Positions 1 to 8,815 of a stretch of 64,000 nt of DNA are shown here, piece after piece (position 1 is the first letter of the stretch; each line of letters begins with the position of its first letter). The stretch comes from JAYWXI01 sp036016955 (lineage in GTDB: Bacteria > Bacteroidota > Bacteroidia > Flavobacteriales > Weeksellaceae). A program made the translations under genes and the position numbers. The notes under the pieces are model-generated. The model saw only the letters and a list, made by a program, of their open reading frames with translations. It searched no databases and was not told the origin of the DNA. The stretch lies in contig NZ_JAYWXI010000002.1 in NCBI RefSeq assembly GCF_036016955.1, forward strand, positions 124,001 through 188,000, read 5' to 3'.

Positions 1-440
1 ATGAGCTTGGTTTGCCGACCCTTCTTCTGAGGCAAAAATCCAACAAATAAAAATTCATTATTAGGCAACCCCGAAACCACCAAAGCCGGAACAAAAGCCG
101 TCGCACCAGGAAGGCAAATCATTTCGATACCGCTGTCCGAAGCCGCTTTTGCCAAAAGATACCCCGGATCAGAAATCCCGGGCGTTCCCGCATCGGTAAT
201 CAATGCTACATTCTGCCCCTGCTGCAAATCCTTGATTATCTTTTCCGTTGTTTGATGTTCATTGTGCAAATGGTACGATCTCAGGGGTTTGGCTATTTCA
301 AAATGTTTCAAAAGAACCCCCGACGTACGGGTGTCTTCACAAAGAATATAATCCACCGCCTTGAGCGTGGAAACCGCCCGAAAAGTCATATCTTCCAAAT
401 TCCCAATCGGTGTAGGCACAAAATAAAGAATACCACTCAT
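1..440 (-). CDS. rsmI: RsmI, 16S rRNA 2'-O-methyltransferase (partial)
   Basis: Transfers a methyl group from SAM to the 2'-OH of C1402 in 16S rRNA. The N-terminal ~146 codons are present and the C-terminus lies beyond the window start. The N-terminus shows the tetrapyrrole methylase-fold signatures FVPTPIGNLEDMT, CEDTRTSGVLLKHF and ALITDAGTPGISDPG, which are diagnostic for RsmI. The start ATG overlaps the TGA of the upstream Mur ligase by one base (TGATG), which indicates translational coupling in a minus-strand operon. The identity is secure; only the length is incomplete. Confidence 0.95.
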   Translation of the reverse strand, partial: MSGILYFVPTPIGNLEDMTFRAVSTLKAVDYILCEDTRTSGVLLKHFEIAKPLRSYHLHNEHQTTEKIIKDLQQGQNVALITDAGTPGISDPGYLLAKAASDSGIEMICLPGATAFVPALVVSGLPNNEFLFVGFLPQKKGRQTKL

Positions 441-1816
441 CACAAATTTTCAAACAAGGTTTTACCAAATGTTTCCAATCCCGGATCCCTCGCCCCCATC
501 AGCAACAAAACCGTATCTCCGTCCAAGTGCGGACGCATCTTTTCCAACAGATCTTCTCTATTCTCCACGAAATAAGCCTTCTTACCCTCCGCCGAAATCG
601 CTTCCACCAAATCGTTTGCCGAAATATCCTTTACCGCCGTACCTCCTGCATAAAAAATTTCGCTCATCCAAATTTCGTCCTCAGGTCGCAAAACCTTGGA
701 AATCTCCTCCACAAAATCATTTTTCAGAAAACGAGTCGGTCCATAGCCATGCGGCTGAAACCAAGCCACCACTTTCGACGCCAAAGGTTGGCAAGCCCTA
801 ATGGAAGCCGCGCATTTTGCAGGATTGTGGGCATAATCGTCAATCACCCAAACCCCATTCTTCTGTCCCAAAATCTGATGCCTTCTGTAAATACCTTCGT
901 AGCCTTGCAAGCTCTCAGCACAAACCTCTAACCCTACCCCGATGTGGTGAGCAACCGCCACAGCCGCCGCCGCATTTTCGGCACTATGCCGACCGATTGC
1001 TTTCATCTTGAAGGGTTGACCCAAAATCTCAAACGACAAAGCAAAAGCATCCTGATGAAAATGTTTTATATCGTAATTAGCCTCTTGCGCTTCGAAACCG
1101 AAATCGTTATCCGAATCCTCTGAAAGACTCAAAGCCAATTCATTAGAGCGGTTAACCACAAAAAAACTTTTCGTATTCCCCTTAAAAGCGGTAAACAATC
1201 CCATCAATTCGGAAATTTCCTGATGGTCTTTATCCACATTCAAAAGTACGCCGACTTCCGGCTCATAAAGCACCACCGACCCGTCACTTTCATCCGCCTC
1301 GATAATTAACCACTCGCCTTTTCCGACCGCCGCATTGCCAATTTTCCCCTGCCGAATCAAACGCGTAAGCCCCGCACCGGAAATAATACTGGGGTCCATC
1401 CCCGCATCAACCAAAATCTGAAATAACATCGCCGATGTTGTTGATTTACCGGAAGTTCCTGCAACCGCTATCGTTTTTTTACTCTTAGCAATCAGCGCCA
1501 AAAGTTCACTCCTACGGATGATCGGAATCCCCAATTCCTTGGCCTTCTTAACTTCGTACACCGTATCTTCAATCGCCGTGGAAACCACCACCAAATCAAC
1601 AGCAGGGGTCAAACCGCTCCCGTCCTGAACAAAACAACGGATGCCCTCCGCCTCCAACTGCGCTTTCGTTTTATTGTACTGCTGCGGATGGAAATAACGA
1701 TCGCTTCCCGAAACGTCCTTTCCGATCCCCCGAAGGTACTGCGCAATCGCACTCATACCCACGCCCGCAATGCCGATAAAAAAAACGGTTTTAAATTCTG
1801 AAATAGTTTTAATCAT
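440..1816 (-). CDS. MurC/Mpl-like Mur ligase
   Basis: ATP-dependent Mur ligase of 458 aa, probably joining L-alanine or a recycled muropeptide to UDP-MurNAc in the cytoplasm. Three family regions are visible: an N-terminal Rossmann domain (FIGIAGVGMSAIAQYL, then GSD), a central ATP-binding domain with P-loop GTSGKST near residue 119, and a C-terminal domain with DDYAHNPAK. MurC and Mpl usually have GTHGKTT in the P-loop, so the Ser-Gly-Lys-Ser version is unusual. It lies outside a division/cell wall gene cluster and is coupled to rsmI, so it may be a second MurC-like enzyme or the Mpl recycling ligase; the sequence alone does not decide. It is downstream of the acidic unknown gene by 54 bp. 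Confidence 0.8.
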   Translation of the reverse strand: MIKTISEFKTVFFIGIAGVGMSAIAQYLRGIGKDVSGSDRYFHPQQYNKTKAQLEAEGIRCFVQDGSGLTPAVDLVVVSTAIEDTVYEVKKAKELGIPIIRRSELLALIAKSKKTIAVAGTSGKSTTSAMLFQILVDAGMDPSIISGAGLTRLIRQGKIGNAAVGKGEWLIIEADESDGSVVLYEPEVGVLLNVDKDHQEISELMGLFTAFKGNTKSFFVVNRSNELALSLSEDSDNDFGFEAQEANYDIKHFHQDAFALSFEILGQPFKMKAIGRHSAENAAAAVAVAHHIGVGLEVCAESLQGYEGIYRRHQILGQKNGVWVIDDYAHNPAKCAASIRACQPLASKVVAWFQPHGYGPTRFLKNDFVEEISKVLRPEDEIWMSEIFYAGGTAVKDISANDLVEAISAEGKKAYFVENREDLLEKMRPHLDGDTVLLLMGARDPGLETFGKTLFENL

Positions 1817-1870
1817 ATCGCTTTTTCGAAATCGGAGAAAAAAGGAATCCCAAAATTCCCCGAGTTCTTG

Positions 1871-2833
1871 TTACAAAAATTTATTCTCCACCAACATCCA
1901 AAGCCTTTGGGCGTATTCATCCACTTTTTTCCAATTCCGTTCGTAGTAAATATCGCTAAGGTATTCCTTCGCTTCATCCAGAGTTTGAAATTGATTAAGC
2001 ACCTGTATGGTTTCATTAAGCTCCGTCTGGCTCCCTCCGAAAAGAATTTTGGTAAAGGCTATTCGGTCGTTCAAATCCAATTTGAAAATCTGCTTTTCCT
2101 TTTGCGGCAACACAGGAGCCTCAGTCAATAGGGAAGTTTCCTGCTTCGTCTCCGAGACTTCCAATTGCTCCAACAATTCTTCATCGAAAAGCGATTGAAC
2201 CGTCTTAAGCCCTTTAATGTTAGCCAAACGTATCTTCTGCTCGTGGGTCGGCTGCTCTTCCCTTTTCTCTAAAGCGTCCTCGTTAAAGTAAGACTTTACC
2301 TCAGATTCATTAATTAATTCTTTATCATTGGATTGTAAAGATTCCGAAACAACAACTTCTTCCTGATTCTCTGAAAACCTTCCGGTCTCCGTTTCCGTCG
2401 GTTCCACCGGTTCTAGAACCGGAGCATCCCCAACTTCTCTATTGCTTTCCACTCTCTGAATCGGTTCGGCTTGTATGTCCAAATCTTCCCTTTCCGAAGT
2501 AAAATCCTCTTCCAAATCCTCCTCCGAAGTAAACATTTCAGGCACGGCTTCATCCAAAAAATCTACCGAAGATTCCTCTACTTTTTCCAACACCTCTTCT
2601 TTGGCAACGGCCAAATCCTGATCGTCCAAAACCGAAGCATAAGGTTCGACACCCGACTCAAAAAGAACCGAATGCTCCTTTAAAAACTTCAAAAAACTTA
2701 CCTTCTCCAATAGTCGTTCGATGTTTTCTTTACGGGAAACAAGCTGCTCGACATCCTCCAAAAGGGCCATTTCGGAAATTATTTCGCGGGACTCCATAAA
2801 AAATTTCTGCCTAATTTCCTGAACATTTTGCAT
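1871..2833 (-). CDS. Acidic protein of unknown function
   Basis: A 320-residue protein I do not recognise by function. The N-terminal ~60 residues look helical (QEIRQKFF, LEKVSFLKFLKEHS). A long Glu/Asp/Ser/Val-rich, probably disordered linker fills the middle. A better-ordered C-terminal ~75 residues contains NDRIAFTKILFGGSQ and ends YAQRLWMLVENKFL; this part resembles a domain seen in many flavobacterial hypotheticals (recollection, not searched). No signal peptide or membrane segment is seen, so it is likely cytoplasmic. The start is the ATG at 2833; an in-frame TTG six bases upstream is possible. It is first in the operon with the Mur ligase and rsmI and is divergent from tdk. Confidence 0.75.
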   Translation of the reverse strand: MQNVQEIRQKFFMESREIISEMALLEDVEQLVSRKENIERLLEKVSFLKFLKEHSVLFESGVEPYASVLDDQDLAVAKEEVLEKVEESSVDFLDEAVPEMFTSEEDLEEDFTSEREDLDIQAEPIQRVESNREVGDAPVLEPVEPTETETGRFSENQEEVVVSESLQSNDKELINESEVKSYFNEDALEKREEQPTHEQKIRLANIKGLKTVQSLFDEELLEQLEVSETKQETSLLTEAPVLPQKEKQIFKLDLNDRIAFTKILFGGSQTELNETIQVLNQFQTLDEAKEYLSDIYYERNWKKVDEYAQRLWMLVENKFL

Positions 2834-2856
2834 AATCAATCTTATTAATTTTTCCT

Positions 2857-2864
2857 TATTTTTG
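2857..2864 (+). promoter_or_regulatory. Bacteroidota -7 element for tdk
   Basis: TATTTTTG matches the TAnnTTTG -7 consensus of Bacteroidota primary sigma promoters and lies 29 bp before the tdk ATG. No clear TTTG -33 element at the usual spacing was found. Confidence 0.5.
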
Positions 2865-2893
2865 AAGTTTGAAACTTACGGCTAAAATAACAA

Positions 2894-3481
2894 ATGTTTT
2901 TAGAAAATACAATTAATCACGCCAAACAAAGCGGATGGATGGAAGTTATTTGCGGATCGATGTTCTCGGGAAAGACCGAAGAACTCATCCGAAGGCTGAG
3001 ACGTGCAGAAATGGCAGGGCAAAATGTCGAAATCTTCAAACCAAAAATCGACACCCGTTACGATGAAGAAGAAGTGGTATCCCACAATCAAAATAAAATC
3101 CGAAGCACCCCCGTGGAAAGCTCCAATGAAATCCTACTTCTTGGCTCCACCTGCGAAGTCATCGGAATTGACGAAGCCCAGTTTTTCGATGACGGCATCG
3201 TTGAAGTTGCTAACAAATTGGCCAACAACGGCGTACGCGTCGTTATTGCAGGATTGGATATGGATTTTCTCGGTCGCCCCTTCGGCCCAATGCCCTATCT
3301 TATGGCCACTGCCGAATACGTGACCAAAGTGCACGCCATTTGTAAAAAAACAGGCAACCTCGCCAATTATTCCATGCGAATCACCGAAGGAAAAAACCTA
3401 GTGGAACTAGGCGAAACCGAAAGCTACGAAGCCGTAAGCCGTAAAATTTTCGTGGAAGAAGTCCTCAGCAAAAAAAAATAG
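2894..3481 (+). CDS. tdk: Thymidine kinase
   Basis: Phosphorylates thymidine to dTMP with ATP in pyrimidine salvage. The 195-aa length fits type II bacterial thymidine kinase. The P-loop GSMFSGKT is at residues 21-28, followed by RRLRRAE; the Walker B-like DEAQFF is at 93-98. In the C-terminal lasso region only one cysteine remains (AICKKTGNLANYS) where many family members carry four zinc-binding cysteines, so the structural zinc site appears lost. It is 18 bp upstream of murF-alr and probably cotranscribed with it. Confidence 0.95.
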   Translation: MFLENTINHAKQSGWMEVICGSMFSGKTEELIRRLRRAEMAGQNVEIFKPKIDTRYDEEEVVSHNQNKIRSTPVESSNEILLLGSTCEVIGIDEAQFFDDGIVEVANKLANNGVRVVIAGLDMDFLGRPFGPMPYLMATAEYVTKVHAICKKTGNLANYSMRITEGKNLVELGETESYEAVSRKIFVEEVLSKKK

Positions 3482-3499
3482 ATTATTCATTCTTTTACA

Positions 3500-5950
3500 A
3501 TGAATTACACAGCCAATCAACTCGCATCCATCACCGGAGCAACCCTCGTGGGCAATGGTGAACTTCACGTGAAAAGCATCGCCTTCGACAGCCGAAACTT
3601 ATACGCCCCGAACGAAACCGCCTTCATTGCGATTAATACTTCAAAAAATTCGGGTGAAAAATACATTGATGCAGCCATTGATAAAGGAGTGAAAACCATT
3701 ATCAGCGAAAACCAAACCAACACCAACCCCGAAATCACTTGGCTTTTGACAGAAAACAGCATCGCCTTTCTCCAAAAACTGGCCCGCTACCATCTCGCTC
3801 AATTTCCCAACCTGCTTAGCATAGGCATCACCGGAAGCAACGGTAAAACCATCCTCAAAGAATGGCTTTACCAAAGTCTTTCGGACGAATATAAAACCGT
3901 AAAAAGCCCCAAAAGTTTCAATTCCCAGCTCGGACTTCCCCTCTCTGTACTCCAAACGGCCGAAAAACACCAAATAGGAATTTTCGAAGCCGGAATATCC
4001 CAGCCCGGCGAAATGCAAAAACTCTATTCCGTGCTTCAGCCCCGAATCGGAATACTCACCCATATCGGATCGGCCCACTTGGCTCATTTCAAAGACGAAG
4101 AACACCTTATTGACGAAAAATTAAAACTCTTTGCCTCTTCAGAAATTATTATTTTTAATGGTGATAATCCTCTGGTAGCCAAAAAAATAAAGAAGATCTA
4201 TTCGGATCGAACTTTATGTTCTTACGGCTTTGCGCCACACAACGACCTCTTCATTGGTCCGAATTGGAAAAACCGATCCGAACCCATCCAAGTCTTTTCT
4301 TCTTCTTCGGAGCATTTTTCCTTTCCCGCCCAACAAAGGGACGAAGCCACACTAAGCAATGCCTTGTGTCTAAGCGCTGTCCTTAAAACAATGGGATTCA
4401 GCAACGAAAAAATCGTGTCTAAACTCAATGCCCTAAAAGCAGTGGAAATGCGTCTGGAAAGTGTAAACGGCGTACGCGGTAATCTCATCATCAACGATTC
4501 GTTTAATCTCGATTTGGATTCCCTCTCCATCGCCCTCCAATGCGTCGGAGAATACAATAAACCGAAAAAAACACTCCTCCTTACCGACATCGTGGAAGGA
4601 AAAAACAAAAAAGAACTTTACAACGAAGTCGTTCGGCTAATCAACGCAAAACAATTTGATAAAATCCTTCTCATCGGGAAGGAAATAGCCGAATTTCAAC
4701 CGTTTCTAAATACCGAAACCCATACTTTTGATACCACAGAACAACTGATTGAAAGTAAAATACTTAACTCTATCGAAAACAGCCTCGTTCTGATTAAAGG
4801 AGCAAGAAAATTCGAGACCGAAAAAATCACCTACGAGCTCGAGCTCCAAAAACACGACACCGTACTGGAAGTAAACCTCAATGCCATCCTTCATAACCTC
4901 AAGGTTCATAAATCCTTCCTAAACCCCCAAACCAAAATGATGGCCATGGTCAAAGCCTATTCTTACGGACTTGGTGGTCATGAAATAGCCGAGTTTCTAC
5001 AACATCACCACATTGATTATCTAGGGGTTGCTTACGCAGACGAAGGTGTAGATTTAAGACGAAACGGGATTACCACGCCCATTATCGTCATGAATCCCGA
5101 ACAGCACAGCTACGGTACCATCATCGATTATAATTTGGAACCCGAAATCTACAGTTTCCGCGTTCTGAAGCAGTTTCATTCGGTCCTAAAAAGCAAAGGA
5201 TACGAAGGACACTACCCTGTGCATATCAAATTGGAAACCGGAATGCACCGTCTTGGTTTTAAGACTCTTGAACTGGAAGAACTCGTCCATCAGTTAAAAT
5301 CGTCAGAGCTGAAAGTAGCCAGTATCTTCAGCCACCTCTCCTCCTCCGATCTCCCCGATGAAAAAAACTACAACCTGCAACAATTCGACGTTTTCAAAAA
5401 AAACACGGATTTTCTCATCCGAGAACTCGGTTACGCCCCTCTGAGACACATTCTCAATTCGGCCGGTATCGTCAATTACAGCGATTACCAGTTCGACATG
5501 GTACGGATAGGCATCGGCATGGTCGGTATTTCACCCGATCCCGAAACCCAAAGGCAACTGCAAAGTGCCGTAGTCTTTAAAACAGTAATCTCCCAAATTT
5601 CCGAAATAAAAAAAGGCGATTCCATAGGGTACAGCCGAAGATACAAAGCCGAAAAAGATACCCGAATAGCCACCATCCCCGTCGGCTACGCCGATGGCAT
5701 TCCCAGACGCATCGGTAACGAAAAAGGATACGTTGGCCTTCACGGCCATTTGGTGCCCATTGTCGGAAACGTATGCATGGATATGCTGATGGTGGATATC
5801 GGCGATAGACAAGCCCATGAAGGTGACGAAGTCATCCTCTTTAACGGCAACCCCAGTTTGGAAACCTTCGCCTCCTATTGCGAAACCATTCCTTACGAAG
5901 TACTAACCTCCATTTCCAGACGAGTTAAAAGGGTCTATGTAAAAAATTAA
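3500..5950 (+). CDS. Bifunctional MurF ligase / alanine racemase
   Basis: An 816-aa fusion with two cytoplasmic peptidoglycan activities. Residues ~1-440 are MurF, which adds D-Ala-D-Ala to UDP-MurNAc-tripeptide: ATP-binding GITGSNGKT near residue 110, then EAGISQPGEM and the C-terminal NDSFN motif. Residues ~450-816 are a PLP-dependent alanine racemase making D-Ala from L-Ala: MVKAYSYGLGGHE carries the PLP lysine, followed by GMHRLGF, a Tyr region IGYSRRY, and VGNVCMDMLMVD. The fusion puts D-Ala production next to its use and is typical of Bacteroidota. It follows tdk by 18 bp. Confidence 0.96.
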   Translation: MNYTANQLASITGATLVGNGELHVKSIAFDSRNLYAPNETAFIAINTSKNSGEKYIDAAIDKGVKTIISENQTNTNPEITWLLTENSIAFLQKLARYHLAQFPNLLSIGITGSNGKTILKEWLYQSLSDEYKTVKSPKSFNSQLGLPLSVLQTAEKHQIGIFEAGISQPGEMQKLYSVLQPRIGILTHIGSAHLAHFKDEEHLIDEKLKLFASSEIIIFNGDNPLVAKKIKKIYSDRTLCSYGFAPHNDLFIGPNWKNRSEPIQVFSSSSEHFSFPAQQRDEATLSNALCLSAVLKTMGFSNEKIVSKLNALKAVEMRLESVNGVRGNLIINDSFNLDLDSLSIALQCVGEYNKPKKTLLLTDIVEGKNKKELYNEVVRLINAKQFDKILLIGKEIAEFQPFLNTETHTFDTTEQLIESKILNSIENSLVLIKGARKFETEKITYELELQKHDTVLEVNLNAILHNLKVHKSFLNPQTKMMAMVKAYSYGLGGHEIAEFLQHHHIDYLGVAYADEGVDLRRNGITTPIIVMNPEQHSYGTIIDYNLEPEIYSFRVLKQFHSVLKSKGYEGHYPVHIKLETGMHRLGFKTLELEELVHQLKSSELKVASIFSHLSSSDLPDEKNYNLQQFDVFKKNTDFLIRELGYAPLRHILNSAGIVNYSDYQFDMVRIGIGMVGISPDPETQRQLQSAVVFKTVISQISEIKKGDSIGYSRRYKAEKDTRIATIPVGYADGIPRRIGNEKGYVGLHGHLVPIVGNVCMDMLMVDIGDRQAHEGDEVILFNGNPSLETFASYCETIPYEVLTSISRRVKRVYVKN

Positions 5951-6045
5951 TCCTCCGCTTTTGTCTATATTTTAGTTAAAATCCAACCAAAAAGTAAAAA
6001 ATCTGTCACCAGAATTCCCCTTCTCTCCCTACCGAAAATATTGTT

Positions 6046-6053
6046 TACATTTG
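6046..6053 (+). promoter_or_regulatory. -7 element for the patatin gene
   Basis: TACATTTG matches TAnnTTTG and ends 18 bp before the ATG at 6072. It overlaps an upstream in-frame start codon at 6051, which supports the later start. Confidence 0.55.
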
Positions 6054-6071
6054 CTTTATTTGTTTTCAACT

Positions 6072-8231
6072 ATGAAAAAATTGATTTTTTTGGCGTTTTT
6101 ATTTGTTTTTTCGTCTTTTTTTACGCAAGTAAACAATGACCTTAAACCACCAAAAAAACCGAAAATAGGGCTTTCTTTAGCCGGTGGCGGTGCCAAAGGT
6201 TTTGCCCATATAGGCGCGCTGAAAGTCATCGATTCTTTGGGCGTAAAAATCGACTACATCTCCGGAACCAGTATGGGAGCAATCGTGGGTGGACTTTACG
6301 CCTCGGGATACACCGCAAAGGATATTGAAAAAATCGTTTTAGAAACCGATTTTTATAGTCTTATCGCCAACGAAAAAACAAGACAAGAAACCTCGTTTTT
6401 CAATAAAACCACCGATAAATACTTACTTACCGTTCCGATAAAAAATGGTAAAATCAACGTTCTTCCCAAAGCCATTTCCACGGGACAAAAGAACATCTAT
6501 ATGCTAAAGGAACTCTTTAAGAATGTTTCTTCCATTCAGGATTTTTCCCAACTCCCAATCCCATTCATGTGCGTGGCAACAAACTTAGAAAGCGGAAAAA
6601 TGGAACTTTTTGAGAAAGGAGATCTCATCAGTGCCATCATGGCCAGTTCGGCTTTTCCCTCACTCATGGATCCGGTAAAAATAGGAGACAGCCTCTACAT
6701 CGACGGAGCTATGACCGTTAATTACCCTTCCAAACCATTGAAAGACAAAGGTATCGATATCGTTATCGGCGTAGATCTAAGCCAAGGATTAGCCACGCGA
6801 GAAGAACTTAACTCCTTGGTTTCCATCCTGAACCAGGTTATTGATTTCGGTATTCAAAAAGAAACCAAAAATCAACTCAATTACACCGACATTAACATCC
6901 ATCCCGATTTAACCGGTCTTACCGCTACCAGCTACGGCGATAAAGAACGCATCCTTACCGCAGGACGCACGGAAGCAGAAAAATACGTCGAAGTGCTAAA
7001 TAAACTCCCAAAAAGAGCCACAAGCCTGCTCCGCGCGCCTATTAACCCCATTTATTCCAACGTCTATAAAATTGATAGTTTGCAAGTGGAAAACAACAAT
7101 ATTTTCGGACGAAATTACATCCTGGGAAAAATGAATTTAAAGTTGCCCTCCATGCAAACTTACGGATCCATCAACAAAATGGTGGACAAACTTTACGCCA
7201 CAAACAATTACCACCTTATCTCTTACGATATTGTTCAAAAAAACAATCGCAATATTCTCCAATTGGATGTGGATGAAGACGACACCCGTTTTTTTCTGAA
7301 ATTCGGGCTGCACTACGACGAACAATTCAAAACCGGACTAGTCATTAATGCCACCACGAAAAGATTAATCCTGCGCAACTCAACCATTTCGTTGGATGCC
7401 GTCATAGGCGACCGTCCTCGGTATTATTTCAACTATTTTATGGATAACGGCTACATTCCGGGATTGGGCATTTATACCTCGGGAATGAAACTCTATCTCA
7501 GAGACAACAAAGGCGCATCCACCGAACAATGGCTATGGTTCCGAAACGAAGCATTCATCCACTCCATATGGAAAGATCGCTACGCAATAGGCGGCGGAAT
7601 GAGCCACAATTATTTTGAATCAACCGTTTCGGTTGATGGCACCAAAGCCAAACATTTTTTTAACCCTTATCTTTTTATCAAAAGCGATACCCAAGACGAT
7701 AAAAACTTTCCAACGCGAGGATTTTTTTTAGAAGCCGAAGGAAAAATCCTTGAGCTATTCAACAGCGACTCCGAACTTACCCCGATACAAGCCAAAGGCG
7801 ATATAAGAATGTATTTTCCTTTTGCTTCGTGGTTTACATACAACGCTAACCTATTTGGTGGTTTTACGGCTAACTACGACCATCTTTCGCATTATTACCA
7901 TTACCGCATCGGTGGTATTTTTGAACAACGCTTAGGCAATTTTGTTCAAATGCCGGGTTATTATTTTGGCGACCGCTCCTCTCCTAATCTTTTGGCGGTT
8001 TCCAATAATTTTCAGTTTCGCTTAAAGAAAAATTATTTCGTTATCGCACATTTCGCTTTGGCCAATTTGTTCGATCAGGTAAATTTCAACCAAATCGTTA
8101 AAATAACCGATAAATCATTAGGTATTACACTAGGTTACAAATCCCCTTTCGGACAAATAAAAATCAATTATAGTAATCCTATTAATCGTAATAAAGGAAT
8201 GTTCAACGTTATTCTTGGGCATTGGTTCTAA
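6072..8231 (+). CDS. Patatin-like phospholipase with C-terminal outer-membrane barrel
   Basis: A 719-residue exported protein. An N-terminal signal peptide (MKKLIFLAFLFVFSSFFTQ) is followed by a patatin domain with the oxyanion motif GGGAKG, nucleophile elbow GTSMG, and catalytic DGA (YIDGAM) near residue 210. This is the Ser-Asp dyad of patatin lipases. Residues ~320-390 look like a small POTRA-type linker. The C-terminal half has alternating aromatic strands, with repeated YNY/FNY and GG turns, ending in GHWF; this resembles a BamA/Omp85-type 16-strand barrel. The layout matches PlpD/FplA-type (type Vd) secreted lipases, so it probably acts on phospholipids at the cell surface. It lies 21 bp before ybeY. 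Confidence 0.85.
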   Translation: MKKLIFLAFLFVFSSFFTQVNNDLKPPKKPKIGLSLAGGGAKGFAHIGALKVIDSLGVKIDYISGTSMGAIVGGLYASGYTAKDIEKIVLETDFYSLIANEKTRQETSFFNKTTDKYLLTVPIKNGKINVLPKAISTGQKNIYMLKELFKNVSSIQDFSQLPIPFMCVATNLESGKMELFEKGDLISAIMASSAFPSLMDPVKIGDSLYIDGAMTVNYPSKPLKDKGIDIVIGVDLSQGLATREELNSLVSILNQVIDFGIQKETKNQLNYTDINIHPDLTGLTATSYGDKERILTAGRTEAEKYVEVLNKLPKRATSLLRAPINPIYSNVYKIDSLQVENNNIFGRNYILGKMNLKLPSMQTYGSINKMVDKLYATNNYHLISYDIVQKNNRNILQLDVDEDDTRFFLKFGLHYDEQFKTGLVINATTKRLILRNSTISLDAVIGDRPRYYFNYFMDNGYIPGLGIYTSGMKLYLRDNKGASTEQWLWFRNEAFIHSIWKDRYAIGGGMSHNYFESTVSVDGTKAKHFFNPYLFIKSDTQDDKNFPTRGFFLEAEGKILELFNSDSELTPIQAKGDIRMYFPFASWFTYNANLFGGFTANYDHLSHYYHYRIGGIFEQRLGNFVQMPGYYFGDRSSPNLLAVSNNFQFRLKKNYFVIAHFALANLFDQVNFNQIVKITDKSLGITLGYKSPFGQIKINYSNPINRNKGMFNVILGHWF

Positions 8232-8252
8232 ACTAAAAGTAAACTCTATCTC

Positions 8253-8663
8253 ATGATAAATTATTTTTTTGAAGCAATTGATCAAATCCCTCTTGCCGAG
8301 AATACGACGAGCTGGTTGGAAAACATCATTTTTTCGGAGAATAAAAAACCCGGTAAAATCAACTATATCTTTTGCGATGACGATTACCTTTTGCAAGTCA
8401 ATAGGACGTACCTCCAACACGATTATTACACCGATATTATCACCTTTGATTACAGTAAAGGAAAGACGATCAGCGGTGATATTTTCGTATCTTTGCCCCG
8501 CATTTCGGACAATGCCACCACCCTATCGGAAACCTTTGATCAGGAATTGAGACGGGTCTTGGCTCATGGCATTCTTCACCTTTGCGGCTATAAAGACAAA
8601 ACCGAGGACGAGCAAAAAGAAATGCGAGGCAAAGAAGATTTTTACTTGAGCATTAACCACTGA
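8253..8663 (+). CDS. ybeY: YbeY endoribonuclease
   Basis: A zinc-dependent RNase needed for 16S rRNA 3' maturation and ribosome quality control. The 136-aa length is normal for the family. The metal motif HGILHLCGYKD near residue 108 provides the first two His; the third ligand, a His in many homologues (GYDH), is replaced around Lys-Asp in GYKD. The upstream segment TDIITFDYS is also conserved. It follows the patatin gene closely, and about 116 bp separate its stop from the parS palindrome upstream of mnmG. Confidence 0.9.
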   Translation: MINYFFEAIDQIPLAENTTSWLENIIFSENKKPGKINYIFCDDDYLLQVNRTYLQHDYYTDIITFDYSKGKTISGDIFVSLPRISDNATTLSETFDQELRRVLAHGILHLCGYKDKTEDEQKEMRGKEDFYLSINH

Positions 8664-8779
8664 TTTTCAATTTGCATCCATACCTTTTGCAGAAGGAAGA
8701 CTTTAAAACCGCTTTAAGCTTACTTCGGAAATAAAATTTCTAATCGGGGTGAATGGAATTATACGAATAACTACACCTA

Positions 8780-8795
8780 TGTTTCACGTGAAACA
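8780..8795. promoter_or_regulatory. parS site 1 (ParB-binding palindrome)
   Basis: TGTTTCACGTGAAACA is identical to the bacterial parS consensus, and perfect dyad symmetry extends to 8777-8798. It lies in the ybeY-mnmG gap. ParB loaded here would spread and recruit SMC for origin segregation. It is one of three such sites within 10.2 kb around the candidate origin. Confidence 0.9.
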
Positions 8796-8815
8796 TAGAA
8801 AAAAAATAAAAAATA

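Noticed and set aside
252..1011. Plus-strand open frames opposite rsmI and the Mur ligase
   Set aside because: They lie antisense to strongly recognised genes and have no family-like features.
3559..3574. TTCACGTGAAAA inside murF-alr, resembling parS
   Set aside because: It lies in coding sequence and has about five mismatches to the 16-bp consensus.
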